In this document: positions 6,984 to 12,823 of the stretch, one piece after another
How the letters are laid out: every line of letters starts with the position of its first letter
Numbering within the stretch: the first letter of the stretch is position 1
Assembly: GCA_934630445.1 (NCBI GenBank)
Contig: CAKTWY010000057.1
Span: forward strand, 1 to 13,434
Direction: 5' to 3'
DNA from: an uncultured Eubacteriales bacterium
Lineage (GTDB): Bacteria > Bacillota > Clostridia > Oscillospirales > Butyricicoccaceae
Length of the DNA stretch: 13,434 bases
Made by a program: the position numbers and the translations under genes
Notes under the pieces: model-generated
The model's input: only the letters and a program-made list of their open reading frames with translations
Database searches by the model: none
What the model was told of the DNA's origin: nothing

Positions 6984-7032
6984 AAAATCCGCCGTCCGCT
7001 TGTATATAACACACAATCATACGGCGGATTTT
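6984..7032 (-). terminator. Probable terminator after rsmA
   Basis: AAAATCCGCCGT (6984-6995) and ACGGCGGATTTT (7021-7032) form a perfect 12-bp stem around 25 nt. It starts 11 nt past the rsmA stop and, read on the minus strand, ends in TTTT. The loop is long and the T-tract short, so termination may be partial. Confidence 0.6.
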
Positions 7033-7042
7033 TCACGAATAA

Positions 7043-7906
7043 TTATTTAATATTTTCATGCATCCAATCTGACAGCCTGGCAAAATCGCCAAGTGCGAGG
7101 CGCTCGCCGCGAATATTTTCTGCAATGCCGCAAGCCGATATGCAAGTCGCAATATCCGATTTTGCAAATTGCTGCGAAAAGCCGGCGGCTAATGCATTTA
7201 CCAGTGTCTTGCGCCGCTGGCCGAAAGCCGCTTTGATCACCCGGAACAGAAGCTTTTCATCCTTTACGCATACGGCGGGCGCTTCCCTCACGGTGAGGCG
7301 GAGTACGGCGGAGTCGACTTTCGGCCGCGGCAGAAAGCAGGCGCTGTCCACACCGAACAGGATCTCCGGTGCCGCATGGTAGTTGACATACACGCCGAAA
7401 GCGCCGTACGCAGCGCTCCCGGGGGCGGCGACGATCCGTTCGGCCACCTCCTTCTGCACCATGACGGTGATCTGGCGGAAGGCGCGGCATTCGATCAGTG
7501 CGCTGATTGCCGGCGTCGTGATATAGTACGGAAGGTTCGCGCATGCCACGCAGGGCGCGTCGCCAAACGATTCCTCGCACAAGGCCTTCAGATCGGTTTT
7601 CAGCACGTCGCCGTTAACAACCCGTACGTTCGGACGCTCGTGCAGCGATTCGGCGAGCAGAGGGAGCAGCCTGCGGTCCAGTTCCAGCGCCGTCACCGCG
7701 TGGGCGCGGGCGGCAAGCTCTCTTGTCAGGCATCCTACTCCGGGCCCGATCTCCACAACGCCTGTTCCCTCTTCAATCCCGGCTTCTTCCGCGATGCGCC
7801 GCGGAACCCACTCTTCAATTAAAAAGTTCTGTCCCAGCGCCTTGGAAAAATGGAACCCGTGCCGCGCCAGAAGCGCCGACAGCTCATTTTTATCACAAAG
7901 ATTCAT
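7043..7906 (-). CDS. rsmA: 16S rRNA adenine-N6,N6 dimethyltransferase RsmA/KsgA
   Basis: A 287-residue protein from the ATG at 7906. It carries the Rossmann SAM-binding motif EIGPGVG (52-58), the catalytic NLPY motif (124-127) and the N-terminal LGQNFL signature of KsgA enzymes. It dimethylates the two adjacent adenines in the 3' terminal hairpin of 16S rRNA during 30S assembly; loss gives kasugamycin resistance. The frame is open 27 codons further upstream (to 7987), but that stretch covers a hairpin and is not family-like, whereas GGAGG lies 4 nt before the chosen ATG. It follows rpsI by 82 nt on the same strand. In many Firmicutes the gene sits with rnmV instead, so this position is less usual. 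Confidence 0.96.
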   Translation of the reverse strand: MNLCDKNELSALLARHGFHFSKALGQNFLIEEWVPRRIAEEAGIEEGTGVVEIGPGVGCLTRELAARAHAVTALELDRRLLPLLAESLHERPNVRVVNGDVLKTDLKALCEESFGDAPCVACANLPYYITTPAISALIECRAFRQITVMVQKEVAERIVAAPGSAAYGAFGVYVNYHAAPEILFGVDSACFLPRPKVDSAVLRLTVREAPAVCVKDEKLLFRVIKAAFGQRRKTLVNALAAGFSQQFAKSDIATCISACGIAENIRGERLALGDFARLSDWMHENIK

Positions 7907-7930
7907 AATGCCTCCGTTATGATGAAGAAT

Positions 7931-7954
7931 GCGCCCCGAATGGATGCGGGGCGC
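7931..7954 (-). terminator. GC-rich hairpin between rpsI and rsmA
   Basis: GCGCCCCG (7931-7938) pairs with CGGGGCGC (7947-7954) around 8 nt, in the 82-nt gap after rpsI. On the minus strand it is followed by ATTCTTC, a poor T-tract. It may attenuate read-through from the ribosomal operon into rsmA, or protect the rpsI 3' end. Confidence 0.45.
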
Positions 7955-7988
7955 TTTGGCTGTATCGTTGCAATTGAAATACGGCAAA

Positions 7989-8393
7989 CTATCTCTTTGA
8001 GAACTGCGGCGCGCGACGGGCGGCTTTGAGGCCGTATTTCTTGCGTTCCTTCATTCTCGGATCGCGTGTCAGGAAGCCCGCCTTCTTCAGGATCGGACGA
8101 TACTCCTCATTTGCCTGCAGAAGCGCACGGGACAGACCGTGACGGATCGCGCCGGACTGCCCGGTAAGGCCGCCGCCGACAACCTTCGCCTCGATGTCGA
8201 ACTTGCCCAGCGTCTCGGTCGCATTCAGGGGCTGACGGACAATGAGCTTCAAGGTCTCAAGGCCGAAATAGCTGTCGATATCGCGGTTGTTGATGGTGAT
8301 CTTGCCGGTGCCGTTGGGATATACTCTAACGCGCGCGACAGAAGACTTTCTTCTGCCGGTACCGTAAAAATAAGGTTTCTTCGGCTGATACAT
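7989..8393 (-). CDS. rpsI: 30S ribosomal protein S9
   Basis: A 134-residue S9. It shows the family pattern YGTGRRKSSVARVRVYPNGTGKI near the N terminus, GGGLTGQSGAIRHGLSRAL in the centre, and the basic tail ERKKYGLKAARRAPQFSKR, whose final arginine contacts P-site tRNA in the 30S subunit. It lies 19 nt behind rplM, with GGAGG 9 nt before the ATG; the pair is the conserved L13-S9 operon. Start and identity are secure. Confidence 0.98.
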   Translation of the reverse strand: MYQPKKPYFYGTGRRKSSVARVRVYPNGTGKITINNRDIDSYFGLETLKLIVRQPLNATETLGKFDIEAKVVGGGLTGQSGAIRHGLSRALLQANEEYRPILKKAGFLTRDPRMKERKKYGLKAARRAPQFSKR

Positions 8394-8412
8394 TCTTTAT
8401 TACCTCCTACTC

Positions 8413-8844
8413 TTATTCGGCAGCCCAGAAAGCGGGTTTCTGAGCCTCATGTTTGTGCTCCGCGCCGCTGACAACTTTCAGGCGGCCGAGCGACCAATTG
8501 CCGATCGAGTTTTTCGGAAGCATGCCTTTGACCGCGAGCTTCATCGCAAGCTCCGGCTTCTGCGCCATCAGGGTGCGGTACTGCACCTCTTTCAGGCCGC
8601 CGACATAGCCGGAATGCCTGCGGTAATATTTCTGATCGAGCTTCTTGCCGGTGAGCACAGCCTTGTCGGCATTGATGACGATGACAAAATCGCCGCAGTC
8701 GACATGGGGCGTGAACTCCGTCTTATGTTTGCCGCGAAGGATGGACGCCGCGAGAGCCGCCGTACGTCCGAGCGGCTTGCCGGCCGCATCAAGGATGTAC
8801 CATTTGCGCTCTATGGTTTCGTTTTTGGCCATAAAGGTGGACAT
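8413..8844 (-). CDS. rplM: 50S ribosomal protein L13
   Basis: A 143-residue L13 with the standard length and motifs: RKWYILDAAGKPLGR near the start, LRGKHKTEFTPHVDCGDFVIVINADK, KKYYRHSG-like KYYRRHSGYVGG and VKGMLPKNSIG. It is an early-assembling 50S protein. The ATG at 8844 has GGAGG 7 nt upstream; the ATG four codons later is possible but has no better site. It is the first cistron of the operon with rpsI and has its own promoter and a structured leader. Confidence 0.98.
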   Translation of the reverse strand: MSTFMAKNETIERKWYILDAAGKPLGRTAALAASILRGKHKTEFTPHVDCGDFVIVINADKAVLTGKKLDQKYYRRHSGYVGGLKEVQYRTLMAQKPELAMKLAVKGMLPKNSIGNWSLGRLKVVSGAEHKHEAQKPAFWAAE

Positions 8845-8885
8845 GATTTAACCTCCAATGATTTATAATTCCCAGATCCAATAAA

Positions 8886-8919
8886 AACGTTTCACAATCG
8901 CGCCATGTGGGCGCACGTT
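8886..8919 (-). promoter_or_regulatory. Candidate L13 autoregulatory leader structure
   Basis: On the minus strand AACGT (8919-8915) pairs with ACGTT (8890-8886) and, directly inside, GCGCC (8914-8910) pairs with GGCGC (8904-8900). This leaves a 5-nt loop and a 9-nt one-sided bulge, and the fold is followed by TTTATTGG. L13 leaders are known upstream of rplM in Firmicutes and bind L13 itself. This fold is in the right place, but I cannot confirm that it matches that family. The predicted start is near 8915, so the 5' arm may be only partly transcribed. Confidence 0.35.
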
Positions 8920-8921
8920 AA

Positions 8922-8950
8922 TTTATACCATACTTATAACACGCTGTCAA
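8922..8950 (-). promoter_or_regulatory. rplM-rpsI promoter
   Basis: On the minus strand a perfect TTGACA (8945-8950) is 17 nt from TATAAA (8922-8927). Near-consensus strength suits a ribosomal protein operon. Predicted start near 8915, leader about 70 nt. Between this promoter and the divergent one at 9064 lies AT-rich DNA without a gene. Confidence 0.85.
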
Positions 8951-9063
8951 GCAATTTTGAAAACATTTTGATTTGTACCAGCACTATCTCTCGATTTCTC
9001 TTGTTTACTCTATGATACTCTTTTTTTCTCAATATGCAAATTAAAATTTTTCTGTGGGATTTC

Positions 9064-9092
9064 TTGTCGTTTTTTTCACACGGCGGTATAAT
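9064..9092 (+). promoter_or_regulatory. Promoter of the CARF nuclease gene
   Basis: TTGTCG (9064-9069) and a perfect TATAAT (9087-9092) are 17 nt apart. The predicted start near 9099 gives a leader of about 60 nt. The gene therefore probably has constitutive sigma-A transcription of its own, diverging from rplM. Confidence 0.75.
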
Positions 9093-9103
9093 AAGGTAGT
9101 GGT

Positions 9104-9130
9104 GTTCCGGCGCCGTATTCCCCGCCGAAC
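9104..9130 (+). other. Leader hairpin before the CARF gene
   Basis: GTTCCGGCG (9104-9112) pairs with CGCCGAAC (9123-9130) with a single bulged C, in the short leader of the CARF gene. It lies 17 nt upstream of the AAAGGAG ribosome binding site and does not cover it. Function unknown. Confidence 0.3.
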
Positions 9131-9159
9131 AGGTCTTTTGCGTATGAAAGGAGCCCGCA

Positions 9160-10395
9160 ATGAAAACCATCATCGAACTATACGACCGGGAGCCGATTGA
9201 AAACCTCCTCTCGACAATCATTTTTCAGCCGGAGCACGTCGTATATATAACCGGGTGCGATGCGCCCGACGCCATCAGGCGTCAGGCGATGGAGCGCGCG
9301 CTCAGGCGGCACGCACCCATGACGCGCGTCCATTTCCTGGCTGCGGACGCAGCCAGTGTTCCTTCCATTTTTGAAGCGCTGCGCAAGGCCGTGGCTACCT
9401 GGCCCGACTGCATATTTGATTTTACAGGCGGACGCGACCTGATGCTCCTTTCGTCAGGGCTTTTCTGTCAGGCGCACGAAGTCGGCGGTTTTTTTATCGA
9501 CCTTCCGCAGGGTCGCTTCGTCGACGTCTTCCGGGCGGGCGCGCTCAAGGAGCGCTTTCAGATGCCGCGCTTTTCCATCGGCGATGTGCTCGACGCGGCA
9601 GGCGGTTCCCTGCAGCGGCACGGCCATTTTGTCGAGGGTTCCGATACGCGCGAAATGGAGACGCTGCTCCTGCGCGGCTGGGAGGTCTGCCGCCAAAATC
9701 CATCCGGCTGGGGCGGGCACGTCTCCTATCTGCAGCACGTCACCCGCGCGGCCACGCAGGCGGATGAGGACGCGCTGACGATCCGCGCGGAGCGCGTGAT
9801 CCGGGTCAATGCGCAGCATACAGTCCGTGCGGACGCTGATATCCTCCGCGCACTCAGTCGTGCGGAGCTGATTCAGGATTTAAAAATCGGGGAAAACCGC
9901 GTTTCTTTCCGCTATCCCAACGCCGTTTTGCGCGGATATCTGACAAATTACGGCATATGGCTGGAACTGTTCGCATACATCACGGCCAAGCGCATGGATT
10001 ATTTCGACGACGTCGGCACGAGTATCGTCATCGACTGGAATGGAAAGGGTCTGCCGCGCAGCACACAAAACGAAGTCGATCTGATCCTCGTGCGCGGCAT
10101 TGCGCCGATCTTTATCTCCTGCAAAGCCGGTATTCCCGACGCGCTCGCGCTGGATGAGATCAAACTTCTCTCCTACCGCTTCGGCGGCGCGCTGTCCAAA
10201 TCCGTGCTTTTGACTGCGGCGCATTTTCCGCCTTCGAACGCGCTTTACCAGCGTGCCCGCGATATGGATATCAAGGTGATCGACGCCGGCGACTTAGAGC
10301 CTGATCGTTTTTCCCAGGTGCTGATGTCCATTGCGGAGGACCGCTACGTCTACCAATCCGGCAACGGCAAGCGTCCTCGACAGAATTCCCGTTGA
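9160..10395 (+). CDS. DUF1887/Card1-like CARF-domain nuclease
   Basis: A 411-residue protein. The N-terminal half looks like a CARF (Rossmann-like) sensor: IELYDREPIENLL start, EHVVYITGCD first strand, and DFTGGRDLM at 87-95, the nucleotide-binding loop that reads NxTGGTK in relatives. After a linker or winged-helix-like middle, the C-terminal third resembles a PD-(D/E)xK nuclease: GIWLELF with E269, NEVD with E305 and D307, and FISCK with K322. Card1/Can2 relatives are activated by cyclic oligoadenylate from type III CRISPR Cas10 and cut RNA or ssDNA. No cas gene or CRISPR array lies in the window, so this is an orphan member and its activator is unknown. The usual Glu of ExK reads Ser320. 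AAAGGAG lies 6 nt before the ATG. Codon use resembles its neighbours. Its TGA lies within the next operon's -35 box. Confidence 0.82.
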   Translation: MKTIIELYDREPIENLLSTIIFQPEHVVYITGCDAPDAIRRQAMERALRRHAPMTRVHFLAADAASVPSIFEALRKAVATWPDCIFDFTGGRDLMLLSSGLFCQAHEVGGFFIDLPQGRFVDVFRAGALKERFQMPRFSIGDVLDAAGGSLQRHGHFVEGSDTREMETLLLRGWEVCRQNPSGWGGHVSYLQHVTRAATQADEDALTIRAERVIRVNAQHTVRADADILRALSRAELIQDLKIGENRVSFRYPNAVLRGYLTNYGIWLELFAYITAKRMDYFDDVGTSIVIDWNGKGLPRSTQNEVDLILVRGIAPIFISCKAGIPDALALDEIKLLSYRFGGALSKSVLLTAAHFPPSNALYQRARDMDIKVIDAGDLEPDRFSQVLMSIAEDRYVYQSGNGKRPRQNSR

Positions 10396-10420
10396 CAGAT
10401 ATGCGCTCCAGGCGTACAAT
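10392..10420 (+). promoter_or_regulatory. Promoter of the metal exporter-fur operon
   Basis: A perfect TTGACA (10392-10397) and TACAAT (10415-10420) are 17 nt apart, a strong sigma-A promoter. The -35 box contains the stop codon of the CARF gene. The -10 box touches the start of the large dyad operator, so a bound repressor would block the polymerase. Confidence 0.8.
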
Positions 10421-10455
10421 ACAAATTGCAAATGCAAATCATTTGCAATTTGTAT
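10419..10455. promoter_or_regulatory. Fur-family-type operator, 37-bp perfect dyad
   Basis: Two 16-bp arms (10419-10434 and 10440-10455, beginning ATACAAATTGC) are perfect inverted repeats around CAAAT. An overlapping 7-1-7 palindrome, TGCAAAT-C-ATTTGCA (10433-10447), has the geometry of Fur, Zur and PerR boxes. It covers the -10 end and the transcription start of the exporter operon, whose second gene encodes a Fur-family protein, so autorepression is likely. The bases differ from the classic Bacillus Fur, Zur and PerR boxes, so the metal sensed cannot be read from them. Confidence 0.8.
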
Positions 10456-10469
10456 GAGGGAGCGTACTT

Positions 10470-11348
10470 ATGTCCGAGCTTTTTCTCGACGCACTGATCG
10501 ACTCTTTTAAAATGCTGCCGTTTCTCTTCGCAGCGTATCTGCTCATTGAGTGGATTGAAACGCGCGCTTCCAGCCGGTTCGAAGCAGCGCTTTCCTCCGG
10601 CCGCGCGGGCGTGCCCACCGGTGCGCTGCTCGGTCTTTTTCCGCAGTGCGGCTTTTCCGTTGCAGCCGCGCGGCTCTATTCCTCCGGCATGATCACAGCA
10701 GGCACGCTCGCCGCCGTATTTCTTTCTACCTCCGACGAGGCGATCCCCGTGCTTCTGGCGAACCCGGGGAGTATCGGCGTTATTGTCCGCCTGATCGCCG
10801 CAAAGCTTGTGATCGCTCTGGCGGCCGGCTTCCTGCTCGACGCGGTTGGCGGCAGGCTCTTCCCTGCTCGCACGCGCTCTGCCGTGCGGCGAAGCGGAAA
10901 CGACGAAACGCATGTGCATAGCTGTGGATGCGGCTGCGAACACGCCGGTTCTGCCGCCGGCATCTTTTTGACTGCCGCACGGCACACGCTTCGCATTTTA
11001 CATTTTCTGCTCGTCCTGATGTTTCTCCTGAACGCCGCAATCGCTGCAATCGGCGAGGAGCGGCTTGCCGCTTTTCTGATGACGGAGAGCATTTTCCAGC
11101 CGTTTCTGGCGGCGCTCTTCGGTTTTATTCCAAACTGCGCCGCATCCGTCATCCTCACCCAGCTTTATCTGGACGGCGCGCTGAGTTTCGGCTCCGCCGT
11201 CGCAGGCCTTTCGACCGGCGCAGGCCTCGGCCTGGTCGTGCTTTTGCGCGAGCACAAAGACGTTCGGTCAAATGCACGCTTTCTGCTGTACCTCTATATT
11301 GTGAGTGCAGCTGCGGGCATGCTTTTACAGGTTTTGGGGGTCTCTTGA
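10470..11348 (+). CDS. Putative heavy-metal exporter, ArsP_2-like membrane permease
   Basis: A 292-residue polytopic membrane protein with about eight to ten hydrophobic segments. Two halves carry related motifs: GLFPQCGFS (C60) followed by LYSSGMITAGTL, and GFIPNCAAS (C223) followed by LYLDGALSFGSA. This internal duplication is typical of the putative 10TM heavy-metal exporter family (ArsP_2, also annotated as arsenic efflux or putative manganese transporter). Between the halves a soluble loop contains HVHSCGCGCEH (148-158), a likely metal-binding cluster. GAGGGAG lies 7 nt before the ATG. The gene sits under a Fur-type operator, and the next cistron, 1 nt on, is a Fur-family regulator, so a metal substrate is strongly suggested. 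Which metal, and export rather than import, are inferred. Confidence 0.75.
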   Translation: MSELFLDALIDSFKMLPFLFAAYLLIEWIETRASSRFEAALSSGRAGVPTGALLGLFPQCGFSVAAARLYSSGMITAGTLAAVFLSTSDEAIPVLLANPGSIGVIVRLIAAKLVIALAAGFLLDAVGGRLFPARTRSAVRRSGNDETHVHSCGCGCEHAGSAAGIFLTAARHTLRILHFLLVLMFLLNAAIAAIGEERLAAFLMTESIFQPFLAALFGFIPNCAASVILTQLYLDGALSFGSAVAGLSTGAGLGLVVLLREHKDVRSNARFLLYLYIVSAAAGMLLQVLGVS

Positions 11349-11349
11349 C

Positions 11350-11745
11350 ATGGAACAGCGCATCCGGCGTACAAAACAACGTGACTTTATTCTGAAAACG
11401 CTGCAGGGCAGCCACGAGCCCCTGACCGCGGAGGAGATATTCTTTCGTGCGCAGGGGGTGATCCACATGAATCTCTCTACCGTCTATCGCTCGCTTGCTG
11501 CACTCAGTGCAGCGGGAGAGATCATCAAATCCGTGCACAGCGACGGCTGTGCGCGCTATCTCGCCGCCGCGCATTCGCACGCGCATATGCTCACCTGCGT
11601 CAAATGCCACCGGAGTGTGGAGCTGGATGTCTGCCCGCTCGATCAGATCGACCGGAGCATCTTTGAGCGCACAGGTTTCACCATCACCGGGCATCACTTA
11701 TCCTTCACCGGAATCTGCCCCGCCTGCGCCGAAAAAAAGAAATAA
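11350..11745 (+). CDS. Fur-family metalloregulator (Fur/Zur/PerR type)
   Basis: A 131-residue protein. The N-terminal winged helix (RRTKQRDFILKTLQ, LTAEEIFFRAQ, NLSTVYRSLAALSAAGEI) is the standard Fur DNA-binding domain. The C-terminal domain has HSHAHML (H75, H77, H79), C83-x-x-C86 and C123-x-x-C126 (structural zinc), and H115/H116. It is a cytoplasmic metal-dependent dimeric repressor. The ATG is 1 nt after the exporter stop, with GGGGG about 10 nt upstream inside the exporter gene, so the two are coupled. An in-frame ATG at 11305 would overlap the exporter and add a non-family extension, and is rejected. The likely target is the dyad at 10419-10455. Whether it senses Zn, Mn, Fe or peroxide cannot be decided from sequence. 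Confidence 0.93.
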   Translation: MEQRIRRTKQRDFILKTLQGSHEPLTAEEIFFRAQGVIHMNLSTVYRSLAALSAAGEIIKSVHSDGCARYLAAAHSHAHMLTCVKCHRSVELDVCPLDQIDRSIFERTGFTITGHHLSFTGICPACAEKKK

Positions 11746-11837
11746 CACGGTTTTTGAAACCAGCCGCACGCCTGTCTCGTCCTATCAGTGCGGAATCAAA
11801 ACGATACGCTCGTCAGAGCGGTGAAAGGGTAATGCTC

Positions 11838-12686
11838 ATGCAAATCATCGAATGTCTCAAGGCGGCGCTCTACGGCGTCATCGAGGGGATCACCGAATGG
11901 CTCCCCATCTCCAGCACAGGACATCTCATCCTCGCCAAAGAGATCGTTCCCCTTCAGGTGACTGAAGAATTCTGGGAGATGTTCGAGGTGGTGATCCAGC
12001 TCGGCGCTATTTTTGCTGTGCTGCTCCTGTTTTTCCATAAGCTGAATCCTTTTTCGCCGAAAAAATCGCGCCGTGAAAAAGATGATACGCTCCGCCTTCT
12101 TTTAAAAGTTATCGTGGGCATCCTCCCTGCCGGTATCATAGGCGTGCTTTTTGACGATATGATCAACGCCGTTTTTTACAACTATCAGACCGTCACAGTG
12201 ACACTGATTTTGTATGGCGTCCTTTTTATCGTAATGGAGAATTACAACCGTGCACGCCGGCCCGTTGTCAACAATTTTCACCAGCTTTCCTACAAAACAG
12301 CTCTGTTCATCGGTTGTCTTCAGGTGCTGGCGCTGATTCCCGGCACGTCGCGCTCGGGTGCGACGATCCTCGGCGCGATGCTTCTGGGCACGTCGCGCAC
12401 CGTCGCGGCGGAGTACTCCTTCTTCCTCTCCGTGCCCGTCATGTTCGGCGCAAGCCTGCTGAAGGGCGTCAAATATGTCGGCCACGTTGCAAGCGGCGCG
12501 GTCGCCGTCACCTCCACCGAGATTGCAATTTTAATCGTCGGTATGGTCGTCGCATTTGTCGTGTCCGTGCTTGCGATCCGTTTCCTCATGGATTACATCA
12601 AGCGCCATGACTTTAAGGTGTTCGGCTGGTACCGCATCGTACTTGGCGTTATTGTGGCCGTCTATTTTCTTCTGTTTGCAAAGTAA
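11838..12686 (+). CDS. uppP: Undecaprenyl-diphosphate phosphatase UppP/BacA
   Basis: A 282-residue integral membrane protein with both family signatures: EGITEWLPISSTGH (E16, E20 and H29) and PGTSRSGAT (168-176, with catalytic S171 and R172). It dephosphorylates undecaprenyl diphosphate to recycle the lipid carrier for peptidoglycan and other wall polymers, and over-expression gives bacitracin resistance. The frame is open further upstream (11754) and has another ATG at 11832, but GAAAGGG (11823-11829) is 8 nt from the ATG at 11838, which also gives the usual family N terminus. The 92-nt gap after the Fur gene holds only a 5-bp hairpin and no clear promoter, so some transcription may come from upstream. 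Followed by a strong terminator. Confidence 0.96.
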   Translation: MQIIECLKAALYGVIEGITEWLPISSTGHLILAKEIVPLQVTEEFWEMFEVVIQLGAIFAVLLLFFHKLNPFSPKKSRREKDDTLRLLLKVIVGILPAGIIGVLFDDMINAVFYNYQTVTVTLILYGVLFIVMENYNRARRPVVNNFHQLSYKTALFIGCLQVLALIPGTSRSGATILGAMLLGTSRTVAAEYSFFLSVPVMFGASLLKGVKYVGHVASGAVAVTSTEIAILIVGMVVAFVVSVLAIRFLMDYIKRHDFKVFGWYRIVLGVIVAVYFLLFAK

Positions 12687-12687
12687 A

Positions 12688-12736
12688 CACAGTCCTCCGC
12701 AGAGCAGTGCCTGCCCTGCGGAGGACTGTGTTTTTT
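12688..12736 (+). terminator. Strong intrinsic terminator after uppP
   Basis: A perfect 15-bp stem (12688-12702 with 12716-12730, beginning CACAGTCCTCCGCAG) has a 13-nt loop and is followed by six T (12731-12736). The A-rich 5' flank, overlapping the uppP stop, lengthens the stem and may also let it end leftward transcripts. Confidence 0.92.
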
Positions 12737-12753
12737 CCTTATGGCTTTGCGAT

Positions 12754-12788
12754 GGCTTTCAGCTGCACGTCTCGCCCTGCTGAAAGCC
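12754..12788. repeat. 10-bp hairpin downstream of the BadF-like gene
   Basis: GGCTTTCAGC (12754-12763) pairs with GCTGAAAGCC (12779-12788) around 15 nt that include part of the dispersed repeat. It lies 35 nt past the stop of the leftward gene but has no T-tract, so it is a weak terminator candidate. It is more likely part of the repeat element. Confidence 0.45.
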
Positions 12789-12799
12789 GATGCGCATGC
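12768..12799. repeat. Dispersed intergenic repeat, copy B
   Basis: CGTCTCGCCCTGC (12768-12780), 13 nt, then GCATGC (12794-12799): the same arrangement as at 906-937. It occupies the 87-nt gap between the uppP terminator and the end of the BadF-like gene. A second GCATGC follows at 12811-12816. Confidence 0.45.
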
Positions 12800-12823
12800 A
12801 CATCAAAACAGCATGCAGCGTTT

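Noticed and set aside
7907..7987. 27-codon N-terminal extension of RsmA
   Set aside because: It spans the rpsI-rsmA hairpin and is not family-like; GGAGG is placed for the ATG at 7906.
8934..9221. Minus-strand 95-codon frame between rplM and the CARF gene
   Set aside because: It overlaps the start of the CARF gene and both divergent promoters, and shows no family-like sequence.
9160..10470. CRISPR array or cas genes near the CARF protein
   Set aside because: No regularly spaced direct repeats and no Cas-like proteins were seen anywhere in the window.
11754..11837. N-terminal extension of UppP
   Set aside because: UppP proteins start close to the EGITEWLP motif, and the ribosome binding site fits the ATG at 11838.
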